This document shows positions 10,144 through 22,724 of a stretch of DNA of 64,000 nucleotides, in pieces. The notes beneath the pieces were generated by a model that ran no database searches, was not told the origin of the DNA, and saw only the letters and a program-made list of their open reading frames with translations. Origin of the DNA: Rhabditoides inermis (taxonomy: Eukaryota > Nematoda > Chromadorea > Rhabditida > Rhabditidae); assembly GCA_963966185.1 (NCBI GenBank), contig CAWZYM010000361.1:15001-79000 (forward strand). Direction: 5' to 3'. The position numbers and the translations under genes are program-made. Each line of letters opens with the position of its first letter. Position 1 is the stretch's first letter.

Positions 10144-10635
10144 AGAGCTCTCCCCCCACTTCCTTTTCCATGTAATACTATGTGATTATGTTCGTGTTCA
10201 ATATCATTGAAACCCCGTTTATACCTGCCGTTTGTATTGCTCACTTTTTGTTTATAATTGCGTTTTTTTTTCCATGTTATCGGTAATAAACCTATCTACT
10301 AGGTTTGTATTATGTAGGATTATACCAAATAACTGAAACGTATGTTGTGTGAATACATCGTCTTCTGTGAAAACTGTGTACTGATTGGGAGGTGTTTGGA
10401 CTGTTGGTTGACAACAAAACAATTACAACTCACTTTATATTATGAAAACTACATTTACATTTTATATAAGAAAAACAAGATATTACTAAATTTATATTAT
10501 TTAGGGATTTACCAAGTAACTGAAACGTATGTGAATTTGGTTATTTCTTTCAGAATACAACTCGGCTCCGCTCTCTAAGAGAAGCATCAGCCATCAAAGT
10601 TTGCCTGTGACCAACTCGCAGGTAAAAACTTTAAA

Positions 10636-12426
<1,791 letters not shown>

Positions 12427-12429
12427 CGG

Positions 12430-12670
12430 ATTTTTTTTCATCTGTGAACACATCCATTTCCAAGACGTCAAGCAATCCACCACCAAGAAGCACCCGTTTT
12501 TTTTCGGTCGGGCTCGAATCGGAGGCGTTTTTAGCCGTGATTCATTGAAACTTCGCAAGCGCGTCTCATACGTTCTGCCCGAAACGTATCGGTACACTTT
12601 GGCCGCACCGCGCTTTCGCTTCTTTTCTGCGGCCCGGGACTCTTGGGCTGCTGTTGCTGCAAACGCATGC
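12430..12670 (+). repeat. Dispersed repeat, inverted partner at 62490-62600
   Basis: The part 'GGGACTCTTGGGCTGCTG' and 'CCGAAACGTATCGGTACACT' matches, in reverse, 62490-62600. The left part (TTCATCTGTGAACACATCC) resembles the repeat at 18640-18680 and 44925-44955. No gene is supported here. Confidence 0.55.
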
Positions 12671-12812
12671 TTCCAATCTGCGCTCTCTCTCTCTCGTTCA
12701 CAATCACATGGAATATTACGCAGTTCTCACAGTATCCCTATCTCAAAGTCTGCTTCCTATTCAAATTACCGCTATACTGCACTCTCTTTTCTTCTCTGCT
12801 GACAGTGAAACT

Positions 12813-12853
<41 letters not shown>

Positions 12854-12916
12854 TTCTCTCTCTCCTTCTCTCTCTCTTTCTCTCCATTTTTTATCTCCCT
12901 CTCCCTCTCTTCATCT

Positions 12917-13120
12917 CTTTGCCCAGATCGAGGCTTCGCCCAGATCGAGGCATGCTGCGAATAGCTCCTCAGTCGGCACCAGGTGCTGTCGGACGACCGA
13001 CAGCACGACGCTGCCGTCCTTCAAAACGTACAAAAGCCACAGCTACCCCTTCTCCGCCTATTACCGGGATTTGTCCGAATCCCTGTTCGATGATCAGGTA
13101 TCGGCGGTAAAGAAAGGATG
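12917..13120 (+). CDS. Duplicated exon-like block, copy 1 (function unknown)
   Basis: Near-duplicate of 21318-21490. Both keep a plus-strand frame reading SHSYPFSAYYRD and LFDDQ, with GATCAG|GTATCG as a possible donor. Adjacent sequence (to about 13360) is also duplicated, on the minus strand encoding a short frame starting MNKPFNHIEE. I do not recognise either peptide. Conservation of the frames between copies suggests exons or recent duplication; the two cannot be separated here. Confidence 0.35.
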
Positions 13121-13177
13121 ACGAGAGGGCGAGGGACGCTGCCGGTGCAGTGATAGTCTGAACCATTCAGTCAGTGA

Positions 13178-13288
13178 GAAAAGGAGGGACGGAGATAGAA
13201 ACCCACGTTGAGTTTGCCAAACTCGAAGAACCACAGGGGGATTGATGCGTGCTTTTGGAGCACCTCCTCGATGTGGTTGAACGGTTTG
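13178..13288 (-). CDS. Short unknown frame, copy 1 (MNKPFNHIEE...)
   Basis: A minus-strand frame starts with ATG and reads MNKPFNHIEE, KHASIPLWFFEFGKLNV, then ends within about 40 codons. The copy at about 21560-21673 reads MKKPSNHIKE with the same core. A donor-like GTTTCTATC follows in this copy. The identical core argues for a real exon, but no family is recognised. Confidence 0.3.
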
Positions 13289-13414
13289 TTCATCGTCAGA
13301 AGGGTCAGTCAGTGGGAGCAGTCAGTTGGAGGAGGAATGCCTCTCGAACGTCGGCGGTCTGATAAACACACATCCATGTACACGACCGACACGTTTCCGA
13401 TGTGCGACAATTCT

Positions 13415-13652
13415 TGTGGTTTTTTAGGAAAAAAACAATTACAATCAGAATTACACAAATGTATCGTCATAGAAACATTCTATAATGTAATTTATTGCAC
13501 GACTGTCAGACTGACACTGCGTCCAGCCTCTCTACCAATGAGACTAGCATGGCCTTCAGTGACGCGCGTCTTCAAAGCGTCTGTTCCGCGTTGGATTGCG
13601 CCGGCGGATGCGCAACTTGCGCGCTCTGATCTTGCGCGTTCCTAGTCACGCT
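13415..13652 (+). repeat. Dispersed repeat R3, copy 2
   Basis: Direct copy of 3262-3545. It ends in a degraded AAGGTAGTGTACACTCTGAAT that resembles the tip of the TTAA MITE. From here to about 14120 the sequence is AT-rich with no supported gene. Confidence 0.7.
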
Positions 13653-14119
13653 TTAAGGTAGTGTACACTCTGAATCCAATATTAAAAAGTATCACGAATG
13701 TATTATCAATGTCTTTTAGAGGTATTTTATGTCGTTTATTGTTGTTTGTGATAAAAATAATGAAATTAAAAATTATCAATCATTTATTTTAATACGCATA
13801 TTTGCGCAACGTTGTAGGTTATAATTTTTAACATCATTCAACATAACTTACTGCGTTTAGCATATAATTTCCCATCAGCTGTTTTCGCTAGATTAGTAAA
13901 AGAAAACACATGGTAGAAATGTTATCTAAAATAAGAATGACATAAGAAACAATATAAACACATGCAAATAAATTGTCAGCCGATAGTGTGGTAAAATTGT
14001 GTAACATCGTGCAAGTTCTGCACACACCCCCGAGCTGATTAAAAGTTATTAGTTTCTACGATTTCGCACTCCAATATTTAATGATTTTTTGAAACTAAAT
14101 CGTTTCAGAATATATATTT

Positions 14120-14300
14120 GCATCATCAGTCTGAGTATCGTGACACATCTGTGCGAACATATCGAATTATTGGTATTGATTTATTAATTGATATCAAATT
14201 ATCGATATCGAACTTATCGATATTGTATGTTAGAGTAATTTCATTATGATATTTCTTTAAGGTAACTCCACATGACTGAAGTATGTGCTGATGGAATGCA
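14120..14300 (+). pseudogene. Relic of the 62.9-kb exon pair
   Basis: CTGAGTATCGTGACACATC and ACATGACTGAAGTATG, with GAATGCAAGAA after it, match the two exons at 62886-62989 and 63193-63266 in the same order, but with intervening AT-rich sequence and broken frames. It is probably a decayed duplicate. Confidence 0.4.
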
Positions 14301-14843
14301 AGAATATTGTTGTCGAGTGCCAGCAGATGCACCTCTCTCTCACGTAACATAGATTGTCCAGGCGATCACTTGTGACAACAAACGTTATACCAGTGAAACC
14401 ACATCATTCCAGATAGCTGTTGTTTGTTCATGTTTGCTCATGCCCTATTCCAACAATGATATTTAGCATGATGGGTAACACCAACAAGTGCGGAACCGTG
14501 AGAGACTGCTCTCTTCGGTGCTCCCAAGCTCGTTCTTCCCAGATTTAGGCTATCAATCAGAGAGCGCGTTTGGAACGTGCGAGTCTGTAAATCTTTCTCT
14601 CTTGTTTCGCTGTATCATAGTAGATGTCTCACCTCAACGACCCCGTCTACCGCTCCCCTGGGGGCGGCTTCCCCTGCTGCTTTCAAACGGTGGCTCCCCA
14701 TTTAACTTTGTTTTGTTGTACCATACTTTTTCTTTTTCACGTGTTATTATGCAACCGTATAAATTATGAATGAATACGCAAACGTGAACCACATAAACAA
14801 CACAACTACTAGAAGGTAAATACATATAAGAATGCGATTCCAG

Positions 14844-14983
14844 GTCGCTAGCATCCTGATGGCGCGCGCAGACGACGTCTCCTCGGCGTTCATCCGGGAA
14901 GACGCCTCCGAGGCACTCGCCCAGCTGGCGCGACACAGTATCACCGTCAAGGTGCTGGCCGGGCTCATACTCAACGGGAGCAA
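14844..14983 (+). CDS. Single internal exon, unknown protein
   Basis: An exon of 140 nt between the acceptor GATTCCAG and the donor GTGAGT. The open frame reads VASILMARADDVSSAF, IREDASEALAQLARHS and VKVLAGLILNGSK. It is GC-rich compared with its AT-rich surroundings, as are most coding exons here. The leucine/alanine-rich helical pattern would fit an ARM/HEAT-type repeat, but that is a guess. No partner exons were found, so it could be a fragment of a broken gene. Confidence 0.4.
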
Positions 14984-15643
14984 GTGAGTTGCTTGGTCGT
15001 CTCCTACAACCACTAACCACTTTCACCTAATAGTTGCCGTAGTTCCGTAGTTCGATCGAAACACTGCTCACATTCCAAGAGACAGGATACTCAAAAACAA
15101 TATGAAAAGAAGTGGGTTTTGTAATCATCATAGTTCCACCAAAATCTACCAACACGTTTGTTTAACGTATGGGATTTAAGTGATTTGTGGAATAAAACCA
15201 TTCACGCTTAACTCTCTGTGAATCTGTGGTTCATCATATTCTCATGTTTCTTCTTTTACACGAAAAAAAAAACGAAATCCGGTCAGGCAAGGAGAAAAAA
15301 GGTGAAAGAAAAAAAGTGAGAAAGGAGTTGACAAAAACGATGACTCCGATCAGACGAGGCAGAGTTCCAAGCATCTCAAAGACGCCATTGGCAGCATATA
15401 GAAGAAGGTGGGTGCATAGGTCGCAGAATACGCTTCACAAACCACGATTGCCACACATAAGTTATAACTTCTTACGCGTCATACGTTTCATACATTTTCT
15501 ACGTTTCACAACACGCTGATAGTGTCGGAAACGAATGATTATTAATGCACATAGCTCTTTCGTTTCGAAAGATTGTAAAAAATATCTGAAAATGATCATT
15601 TACGATAAATGATGTATCCTATCCAATCATCTTTCTCACTCAG

Positions 15644-15789
15644 AAGGACGACGACCCTTTGAACTCTTCGCACGTCTTCTCCGCTCCCCTCGTCCGGAAT
15701 GGGTCGACTCGTCGGAGTGCGAGTCGGAAGCTGCCCGATGGGGTGCAACTGAATCTGGACGAGATCAGAAACGATATCACAGTCAGCGA
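15644..15789 (+). CDS. Orphan exon, cassette copy B
   Basis: Second copy of the exon at 4595-4731, after the acceptor TCTCACTCAG and before GTAAGT. It reads LPDGVQLNLDEIRND and then a slightly longer end than copy A. The surrounding cassette (15440-16030) matches copies A and C. Downstream at 16264 a hexamer repeat replaces the short second exon visible in copy C (51914-51960), so this copy is probably dead or rearranged. Confidence 0.45.
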
Positions 15790-16263
15790 GTAAGTTTTTG
15801 TTTTTAACCTTTTTCAAACTCTTTTTCGAAAAAGTCAGTTGTGAACCAAGCAGAGCACGGAATATAAATCTTCCTAGTTGTCATAGATGTAATAAAACAA
15901 TTCAACTCTCTTAGCGAGCGTGTGAGAAGACGTTTTATGAGAACAGTCATATACGTTTCATCCAAACGTTATCAGCCAAATAAAGATCGAAACAGTAATA
16001 CATTGTTGATTTTTCTATTCTTATGACTCACTTTACTCCTTTCTTTACTATACTTGTTCCGAACACTTGAATTACTAACTTACGAGTACTACCTGCGAAT
16101 TAATCAAATTACTCCATTCAGTCCGTATTCGACGGAAGCTTCGATAAAAGCGATTTCATCTTCTTTCTCTCATATCGTTTGCAACTGATCATTTAATTGT
16201 CTTGCACAGTTCACCTTATATGTTTCAGATAAAGAACGTCTTATGACTCTTTACTCCTTTCAG

Positions 16264-17310
16264 TATCCCTCTCCCTCTCCCTCTCCCTCTCCCTCTCCCT
16301 CTCCCTCTCCCTCTCCCTCTCCCTCTCCCTCTCCCTCTCCCTCTCCCTCTCCCTCTCCCTCTCCCTCTCCCTCTCCCTCTCCCTCTCCCTCTCCCTCTCC
16401 CTATTCCTCTCTTTCTCTCTCCGTCTCCCTCTCCTCCTCTCTTTACATCTGTCTTTCCCTCTCTGTCTCTCTCCCTCTCTTCCTTTCTCACCCCTCTCTC
16501 CCTCTCTCCCTCTCTCACCCCTCTTCCTCTCTCACCCCTCTCCCTCTCCCTCTCTTCCTCTCTCACTCCTCTCCCTCTCCCTCTATTCCACTCTCACCTC
16601 TTTCCGTCAACCTCTATTCCTCTCTCACCTTTCTTCCTCTCCCTCTCTTCCTCGCTCACTCCTCCCCCTCTCTTTCTCTCTCACCCCTCTCTTTTCCTCT
16701 CTTCCTCTCTCACCTCTCTCCTTCTCCCTCTCTTCCTCACTCAACCCTCTCCCTCTCTTCCTCCCTCTCACCCCTCTTCCTCTCCCTCTCTTCCTCTCTC
16801 ACCCCTCTCCCTCTCTCACCCCTCTCCCTCTCTTCCTCTCTCAACCCTCTTCCTCTCTTCCCCTCTCACCCCTCTTCCTCTCCCTCTCTCAACCCTCTCC
16901 TTCTCTTCCTCTCTCAACCCTCTCCCTCTCATTCTCTCTCACCCCTTTTTCTCCCCCTCTCTTCCTCTCTCACCCCTCTCCCTCTCTTCCTCTCTCACCC
17001 CTCTTCCTCTCCCTCTCTTCTTCTCTCATCCCTCTCCCTTTCTCACCCCTCTTCCTCTCCCTCTCTTCTTCTCTCATCCCTCTTCCTCTCCTTCTCTTCC
17101 TCTCTCAACCCTCTCCCTCTCTTCCTCTTTCACCCCTCTTCCTCTCCGTCTCTTCCTCTCTTTCCCTTTCCCTCTCCCTCTCTTCCTCTCTCACTCCTCT
17201 CCCTTTTCCTCTTCCTCTCTCACCCCTCTTCCTCTCCCTCTCTTCCTCTCTCACCCCTCTTCCTCTCCGTCTCTTCCTCTCTTTCCCTCTCCGCCTCCAT
17301 CTCTTTCTGC
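16264..17310. repeat. 1-kb pyrimidine tract beginning with (CCCTCT)n
   Basis: About 135 bp of pure CCCTCT hexamer is followed by 900 bp of degenerate CTCTTCCTCTCTCACCC repeats. It ends at the acceptor GCCGCACAG of the exon at 17318. The copy at 51965-52775 lies between a GTGAGT donor and the same acceptor, so this tract is probably an intron. Reading frames through it are artefacts. Confidence 0.9.
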
Positions 17311-17317
17311 CGCACAG

Positions 17318-17417
17318 GCCAGCTGATCGTCCATCCTTTGAGACTCCCGAGATGCGAGCGCACATGAGAGACGCGCTCAGTCGATGTCTACTAACTAGAT
17401 CGATAGAACATAACTAG
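17318..17417 (+). CDS. Terminal exon, possible tyrosine-kinase C-terminus, copy B
   Basis: A 100-nt exon after the acceptor CCGCACAG, open to a TAG at 17415. It reads PADRPSFETPEMRAHM and RDALSRCLL. 'RPSF' followed by an amphipathic helix resembles subdomain XI and the end of tyrosine kinase domains, but no other kinase exon is visible, so the family call is weak. An almost identical exon lies at 52780-52879. Confidence 0.35.
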
Positions 17418-17448
17418 ATCGTTGTACAGCTGCAATCACACTGACCAC

Positions 17449-17521
17449 TCAGTGAAAGGACTGCGTGATGGGGTGAGCAGCAGCGACGCCGAGCAGGACG
17501 AGAAGAGTGAAATAGACCCGC
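17449..17521 (-). CDS. Signal-peptide-like short ORF
   Basis: On the minus strand ATG at 17521 starts MRVYFTLLVLLGVAAA followed by HPITQSFH and a stop. It has the shape of a cleavable signal peptide and might be the first exon of a secreted protein. In this copy the donor-like site after it reads CTGAGT. In the duplicate at 52910-52982 the site reads GTGAGT but the start codon is lost. Either a 24-residue secreted peptide or a decayed first exon. Confidence 0.3.
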
Positions 17522-17872
17522 ATTGCAAGAAATTCATGTGATTGCACGTGGCTGGTTTGATAGGGATAGACGCACACCTCTTCCAATTTCGCAATCACAG
17601 AGGGAGGGGATGCGCGCGCCAATGGCATATCTTCCAGCGAACAGGAGGATCGAAGGCATGTCCTTTTACGATATGCTAAGGATGATGCATCTGTTCCAAT
17701 TACGGTAACCAAGAGACTGACAGCGTGTCAAAGACAAACACAAAACACAATTGCACTATTGGCTTTTTATTCGAAATTAATCATGACATGTAAATGCAAC
17801 ACTATAATATGAATAGCTGATAAACGTTCGAAAAGGAATTCATGATAATATGTGATAACTCATAAAACTACT

Positions 17873-18199
17873 CTACTTCTTATTTATCATACGGAAGACG
17901 CGCTTCTCAATCTCCTTCCTTGCCGAACGACGGTACAGACGCTGGATGCTCCGGCGCTCTCTCTCCTCCCGTGCGTGCCGCTCCGCCTCCACACGCGCGT
18001 CCTCCGCCCTCGCTGCCATGTTGACCCTCTCGCGAAGTTCCCGCTGCTCGTCCGACCATCGCTGATGCCTCTCAGCGATCCGCTGCGCCTGCTGTTCCTC
18101 AAACCACACCGCGTATGCATCCAAGTTTGTCATCTCCACAGAAGAGACGAACCAGTCCGTGTCCGACTCGTCATCCTTCTCTTCAATTCTCGGAGTTCT
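17873..18199 (-). CDS. C-terminal exon of a charged coiled-coil protein, copy B
   Basis: A minus-strand exon after the acceptor TTGTTTTTTAG, open to a stop at 17873. It reads EEKDDESDTDWF, NLDAYAVWFEEQQ, then a long Arg/Glu-rich helix (ERVNMAARAEDARVEAERHA, REERERRSIQRLYRR) ending RMINKK. A coiled coil is likely. An upstream exon ending at GTAAGT near 18318 is possible. The final ~55 codons are duplicated at 53343-53518, where the upstream part is replaced. No named family is recognised. Confidence 0.5.
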   Translation of the reverse strand, partial: RTPRIEEKDDESDTDWFVSSVEMTNLDAYAVWFEEQQAQRIAERHQRWSDEQRELRERVNMAARAEDARVEAERHAREERERRSIQRLYRRSARKEIEKRVFRMINKK

Positions 18200-18304
18200 A
18201 AAAAACAACAAATAGCGTATACTTTGAAAAGAGTTATCTCACCAGAAAAGATGACAGACAGACAGACGCCATAGAAAATACCAATCACAAAGCGGGACAA
18301 AATT

Positions 18305-18702
18305 ATTTTACTTACATGCAATCCGATGAGCAGTGGTTCTAGACGATATCCGGTGTAGGCGGCTCACATTGACATATGCACAGTGAATGAATAGCTTCCC
18401 TGTCACTGGCTTGTATATGTACATATGGAATCATGCTCTACTTGCCAGTGGCATTACCCGACTTGCCTGGTTCAATTATGGTATATAATGAGGTCAGTTT
18501 GCCATCTGCTTAATTGGACTGGCACAACCCAGCAGTAACCGTCCGAGACTCGCTACAGTACTCCATGCGATTTTAACAAAACAAAAAAAGAGTTGCGAGT
18601 TGGTGATAGACAAACTGTGATAGCTGATGCTTTTTAGCTTGGCGGCCTGCAATGGAATGTGTTCACAAATGAAAAAAAACACTCTGCAAAAAGAGAGGTA
18701 GG

Positions 18703-18773
<71 letters not shown>

Positions 18774-18865
18774 CAAGTGTATGAAATATGTCAGAACGGT
18801 GAAAGACAAATAAAGAAAATGTGATTGAAACAAATCAACAAGAAATGAGGTCTAATGTAGATGAC
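18305..18865 (+). repeat. 560-bp direct duplication, copy 1
   Basis: Matches 44593-45115 from ACTTACATGNAATNCGATGAG to GTCTAATGTAGATGACTTTG. Both include a GA run and the block 'GCCATCTGCTTAATTGGA'. Both begin at a minus-strand donor (GTAAGT), so an exon boundary was copied too. Confidence 0.85.
18708..18772. repeat. (GA)n microsatellite
   Basis: About 62 bp of GA. The homologous run at 44971-45003 is shorter. Confidence 0.9.
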
Positions 18866-18918
18866 TTTGATTTTGATAGATGATTTTTTTTTGGTTTTTT
18901 TCTTGTGTTGCAAACCGT

Positions 18919-19092
18919 TTAATTGACAAAGTGACATACAAATCGAACACAACTCGAATGTATTTCACGAATGCGTTTCACAAGGTCGGGCGCGGCGACT
19001 CCGCGGTTGAGGGGAAGCTCCGCCTCCTTTCCGAACAGATCTGGCAGCCCTTGATTGACGAGCAGAGTGACGGTCTCGGAGTTCGGAGCAGT
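18919..19092 (-). CDS. Terminal exon, unknown protein
   Basis: A minus-strand exon after the acceptor TACCGTATTCCAG, open to a stop at 18919. It reads SETVTLLVNQGLPDLFG, KEAELPLNRG and DLVKRIREIH. Its GC content is well above its flanks. No family is recognised and upstream exons were not found. Confidence 0.4.
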   Translation of the reverse strand, partial: TAPNSETVTLLVNQGLPDLFGKEAELPLNRGVAAPDLVKRIREIHSSCVRFVCHFVN

Positions 19093-19609
19093 CTGGAATA
19101 CGGTAAGTACAGTGTCCCTGTCGAGAGAAGAACGCATCTGCGCATCATCAACCATTCGATAATCGATTAATGGCCGTCTGTATCGCACGTCACCTCTCGA
19201 CTACGGTATTCTACAATACCTGTCTGGACGGAGCGAATAGATGAGGGAGACAGCGGATAGCGCTTGCACTGCGGACGAATAGACAAATATACAAGTGCGC
19301 CATAATTAATCAATCGATAATCGATCGATTTCGAGAGACCTTCATAGCATCTGGAGCATAGGCGGTTTCGCTGTGGCGGGTGCCGCTCATGAAACGGGCC
19401 AGCAAGAGTCGGGCTGCTAAACTGGTTGGAGGGGGAAAGAGGTACAGTAGCTTCGATAGTTACTGTAATCTTACTGTATACCTAGAGGTTATCCAGTGCG
19501 GTCAAGTGTATTACCTGAATGTACCGGTTCTCCGGAGACTGCCACCAGATTGTGAGCAGCTTAGTCAGCGACGGCAGACAAGGCAACTGCCGCAACGACG
19601 CCAGTAGAA

Positions 19610-19790
19610 GGCAGAAGAACAGACAACCCCGCCGCGCCCACCACCCACCATCGATTCGAAAGATCCTCAACCCCTCACTGCCACCATTCCGCCTCGTCAA
19701 CGACAAAGCACACAATAAACACGATTTATCCAGGGAAGTCAATAACATCAAAATCAGTTCAAGTATATGGTTGTCAATAGAGTGTTGAGA
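19610..19790 (+). repeat. Dispersed repeat R4, copy 1
   Basis: About 170 bp ('CCACCCACCATCGATTCGAA' to GTATATGGTTGTC) match 32750-32935 in the same orientation. It is followed at 19792-19850 by a short tandem repeat of GGCTTGGCAGT. Confidence 0.7.
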
Positions 19791-19868
19791 GCTTGGCAGT
19801 GGCTTGGCAATGGCTTGGCAGTGGCTTGACAGCTTGGCAGAGGGGCTGTTGAGTGTATAGTCTAAGCA

Positions 19869-20219
19869 AGAGGTGGCGGTTTTGCGGCGGTTTTGGACTT
19901 CCGGTGGCGGGTCTGTGGCGGGTCTGTGGCGGTTTTAGGGAAAGGGGCGGGGCTTGTGACGCAATTTTGACGTCACAGCTATGAGTGTTCGACAGATAAC
20001 AGATTGCCGTAAGAACTGGGGTTGAGCAATTGACGTCTATTGAACAACACCAACATCTTCTTCTTCATCCTCTTCATCCTTCATCCTCTTCTCTAGCCCA
20101 TCGTCAACGTCATCATATGGCTGTGACGTCACAAGCCCCGCCCTTTTCCCTAAAACCGCCACAGACCCGCCACAGACCCGCCACCGGAAGTCCAAAACCG
20201 CCGCAAAACCGCCACTTCT
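19869..20219. mobile_element. MITE-like inverted-repeat element
   Basis: Two arms of about 92 bp (19869-19960 and 20123-20219) are near-perfect inverted copies, from AGAGGTGGCGGTTTTGCGG inward through repeated GGCGGGTCTGTGGC to GGGGCGGGGCTTGTGACG. The 160-bp centre has no coding capacity. A TGACGTCA palindrome lies at each inner arm edge. Structure is seen; mobility is inferred. Confidence 0.75.
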
Positions 20220-20373
20220 GTCTGAGGTGGAGATGTCTTGGTAGCGGGTAGACGACATCTCAAAAATCTGAAAAGATAAGAATGTAAGAATTGGAGAAAA
20301 GAAGGAGTCACTCACTGAGAGTATTGAACTGCCCCGAGACCACGACGTTGTTGATCTGGAGACAGAGTACCTC

Positions 20374-21052
20374 GGCTGAACCCCCACTACTAGGCGGCCT
20401 AGAATCTGTCCTATATAGGCGACTAAAATCTTTGAACTAGGCACCTATACGAATAACCGTAGTGCACTATGTAGGAGAGATTCTAGGCGACTATATAGGA
20501 GGGAACTAGGCGACTATGTAGGAGAAGTTTTTTTTCTTCCAATTTTCAAAACAGTTTTAAAATGACGTAATTTTGTTCAAAAATAAGAATACAATTGTAC
20601 AAAAGTATTATCATCAGCAGTACAATAGCTTGGCCACGACAAGATTTGAACTTACGATCTACCATTTATCACATGTTTACTACTCTGCACTCTTACCACT
20701 GGACTATCCGGGCACCACGGCGGGAACGTCTCTTTTGAGAACACAATCCCGCAGCAAGAAATATACGTTTAGCACTTTCATGACTCTGTTTTTTTGATCA
20801 AGAACATGCGTGAATAGTCAAAAACTAAAGCGCAACAGCATGCGCACTGCTTTGATGACATTTATGTTGATTTGATAAAGATAATACGATCATGTTTTCT
20901 TCCTACATAGTCGACTATCTAGTCAACTATGTAGGCGAAACAAGCAGCTGTCCTATATAGTCGACTAGCTAGTCGCCTAGTTTCCAAAACCCATTCTAGT
21001 CTCCTACTAGGACGGGGGCCAGATTCTAGTTTCCTAGTAGGGCGGTTCAGGC
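20374..21052. mobile_element. TIR element rich in TAGTCGACTA motifs, with tRNA-like centre
   Basis: The left end GGCTGAACCCCCACTACTAG and the reverse of the right end (CCTGAACCGCCCTACTAGG) are inverted copies. Sub-terminal blocks on both sides repeat CTAGGCGACTATGTAGG and TAGTCGACTA. The centre holds a minus-strand tRNA-like sequence (20620-20725). No transposase frame is present. Dense palindromic sub-terminal repeats resemble transposase-binding arrays of hAT or Mutator-like elements, but the family is open. Confidence 0.65.
20620..20725 (-). pseudogene. tRNA-like sequence inside the TIR element
   Basis: Minus strand: A-box-like TAGTCCAGTGGTAAGAG and B-box-like AGTTCAAATCT, with a T-arm that pairs (GTAAG with CTTGT using G-U). 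The acceptor pairs at five of seven positions, but the interval between the boxes is too long and the anticodon arm does not fold. It is the best-preserved tRNA-like sequence here, yet not a normal tRNA. Confidence 0.5.
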
Positions 21053-21317
21053 TAGACTGTAGGCTACAGTATCCATCTATGTACCGTACTACCTTTTTGA
21101 TCGTCTCTTGAGGTGGGGGACGGGGTGGCGAGTTGGTCTTCGGAGGTTTTGCTGCAGTTGGTTTGTCGTCCTTAGTTATCTGTAAGCATCAAGAATTAAT
21201 CAGAAATGAAAACGTAACGTACGTTCGGAGGAGGTGCGAACTTTCCGCGGAGGGTTTTTCCGACAATGAAATCCAAGCCGACCGTAGTGGACGGGCTCCA
21301 CACGGTCATTTCGATCT

Positions 21318-21490
21318 CGGCTTCGCCCAGATCGAGGCATGCTGCAAGCAGCTCCTCAGTGGCCACCACGTGCTTCCTGTCGACAGCTAACACGACGCAT
21401 CCGTCCTTCAACACGTACATAGGCCACAGCTACCCCCTCTCCGCCTATTACCGGGATTTTTCCGAAACCCTGTTCGATGATCAGGTAATG
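21318..21490 (+). CDS. Duplicated exon-like block, copy 2 (function unknown)
   Basis: Direct copy of 12917-13120 with about a dozen changes. The frame SHSYPLSAYYRD and TLFDDQ is kept, with donor-like GTAATG. The duplication extends to about 21740, including the minus-strand frame MKKPSNHIKE at about 21560-21673. Confidence 0.35.
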
Positions 21491-22287
21491 GCGGTAAAGA
21501 AAGGATGACGAGAGGGCGAGGGACGCTGCCGGTGCAGTGATAGTCTGAACCAGTGAGAGAAAATGAGGGACGAAGATAGAAATCCACGTTGAGTTTGCCA
21601 AACTCGAAGAACCACAGGGGGATTGATGCGTGCTTTTGATGCACCTCCTTGATGTGGTTGGACGGCTTTTTCATCGTCAGAGGGGTCAGTCAGTAGGAGC
21701 AGTCAGTGGGAGGAGGAATGCCTCTCGATCGTCGGCGCGCGCCTTTTATGCGCCCCGCTTTCTCCGAACCAGACGTATGTATTATGAGATATGCTAATCG
21801 CATGCCAATACTGTCTAAACGTCCAAAGATCGTCCCCCACACCGCGCGGCGGCGAGTTTGCTTCATTTGCGCATGTGCGAGTGGGCGGGGCCAGAGGCGA
21901 CGTAGAGAATGACGATGATAGGATGGTCAGTCGATGCGGTGGCAGCCGCACTGGGAGGTTGCTTGGCAGGTGTGCTTCCTCTTCTGACTCCCCTTCTCCT
22001 TTCACGTGCTGCTGCTGCCGGGACGGGGCCACTGCCGAAACCCGCCTCGACCTGAACCCGTCGCCCCCGGACCCGCAGCCCCGGAGCCGCCGCCGCACCC
22101 GCAACCGGAGCTACCGTAGGTCACTGTAGTATTGATCGATTTCGGGGGTGGGAGCGGCTAGGAGGGGGTTCTCGCTGGCGTGGGCCTCCCTCAGTCGCTT
22201 TTTCCCCGTTCGTTCGATTATTCACGCATCATTCTGTTTACTGACTGTTGATCGGATATCGATTGATGATAACGTGCACTTTCTCAG

Positions 22288-22408
22288 GTGTCACTGCGCC
22301 CCGTCAGACCACGGCGCGGGGCCGTGCCGGAGCCGCGCCGGGGCCGCCGTCGCTGGAGTCGATGCTGTATAGAGAGGGAGAGGTGGGGAGGGAGGGGTAC
22401 TGTAGGAA
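22288..22408 (+). CDS. Exon-like GC-rich block
   Basis: After the acceptor TTTCTCAG an open frame reads VTAPRQTTARGRAGAAPGPP and SLESMLY. Upstream at about 21960-22115 another GC-rich block reads DLNPSPPDPQPRSRRR before a TAGGTC. Both are compositionally biased and might be exons of one proline-rich protein or chance. Sequence from about 22360 to 22525 is duplicated at 53600-53765. Confidence 0.2.
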
Positions 22409-22724
22409 ACAGTAATGGTAACACAATAAAAAAAACGATCGATATCGGGGGTGGGAGTGATTGGGAGACGGCGCTCGTTGGCGAGCGCTGTCCTCACTCT
22501 CTCTTTCCTCTCGTTCGTTCGCTTTGTTCGCTTTTTGTACTCTCCCTCTCTCTCTCTCTCCCTCCCTCTCCCTCCTTCTCTCTTCTCTCTCCGATCTCTG
22601 CGGCTACTGTAACATAGCTGTTGCATCAATCCCGATAACACAATTAGACTCGTTTGCAGCCTTGTCACCTTCTACTACAACGAGGCGCTGCGACACATTA
22701 TCCAGAATGGGATACTGAGAAGGG

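Larger units (their letters stand above)
6455..10320 (+). mobile_element. CR1-type non-LTR retrotransposon, nearly full length
   Basis: The element carries ORF1 (6450-7199) and ORF2 (about 7200-10143) with an endonuclease domain and a reverse transcriptase, then about 170 bp of 3' sequence. The family matches nematode CR1-like elements (the Sam type in C. elegans), which have two ORFs. The 5' end runs into AT-rich sequence at about 6420-6465. A TGTAGGATTATACC block at the 3' side recurs as TTAGGGATTTACC near 10500, with 'GTAACTGAAACGTATG' in both. I could not fix a target-site duplication. One frameshift in ORF2 makes this copy defective unless it is a sequencing error. Confidence 0.85.

Noticed and set aside
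16225..17367. Long Ser/Leu/Pro and Arg/Gly frames, also at 51942-52879
   Set aside because: They lie in degenerate pyrimidine tracts that sit between a splice donor and acceptor, so they are intron sequence.
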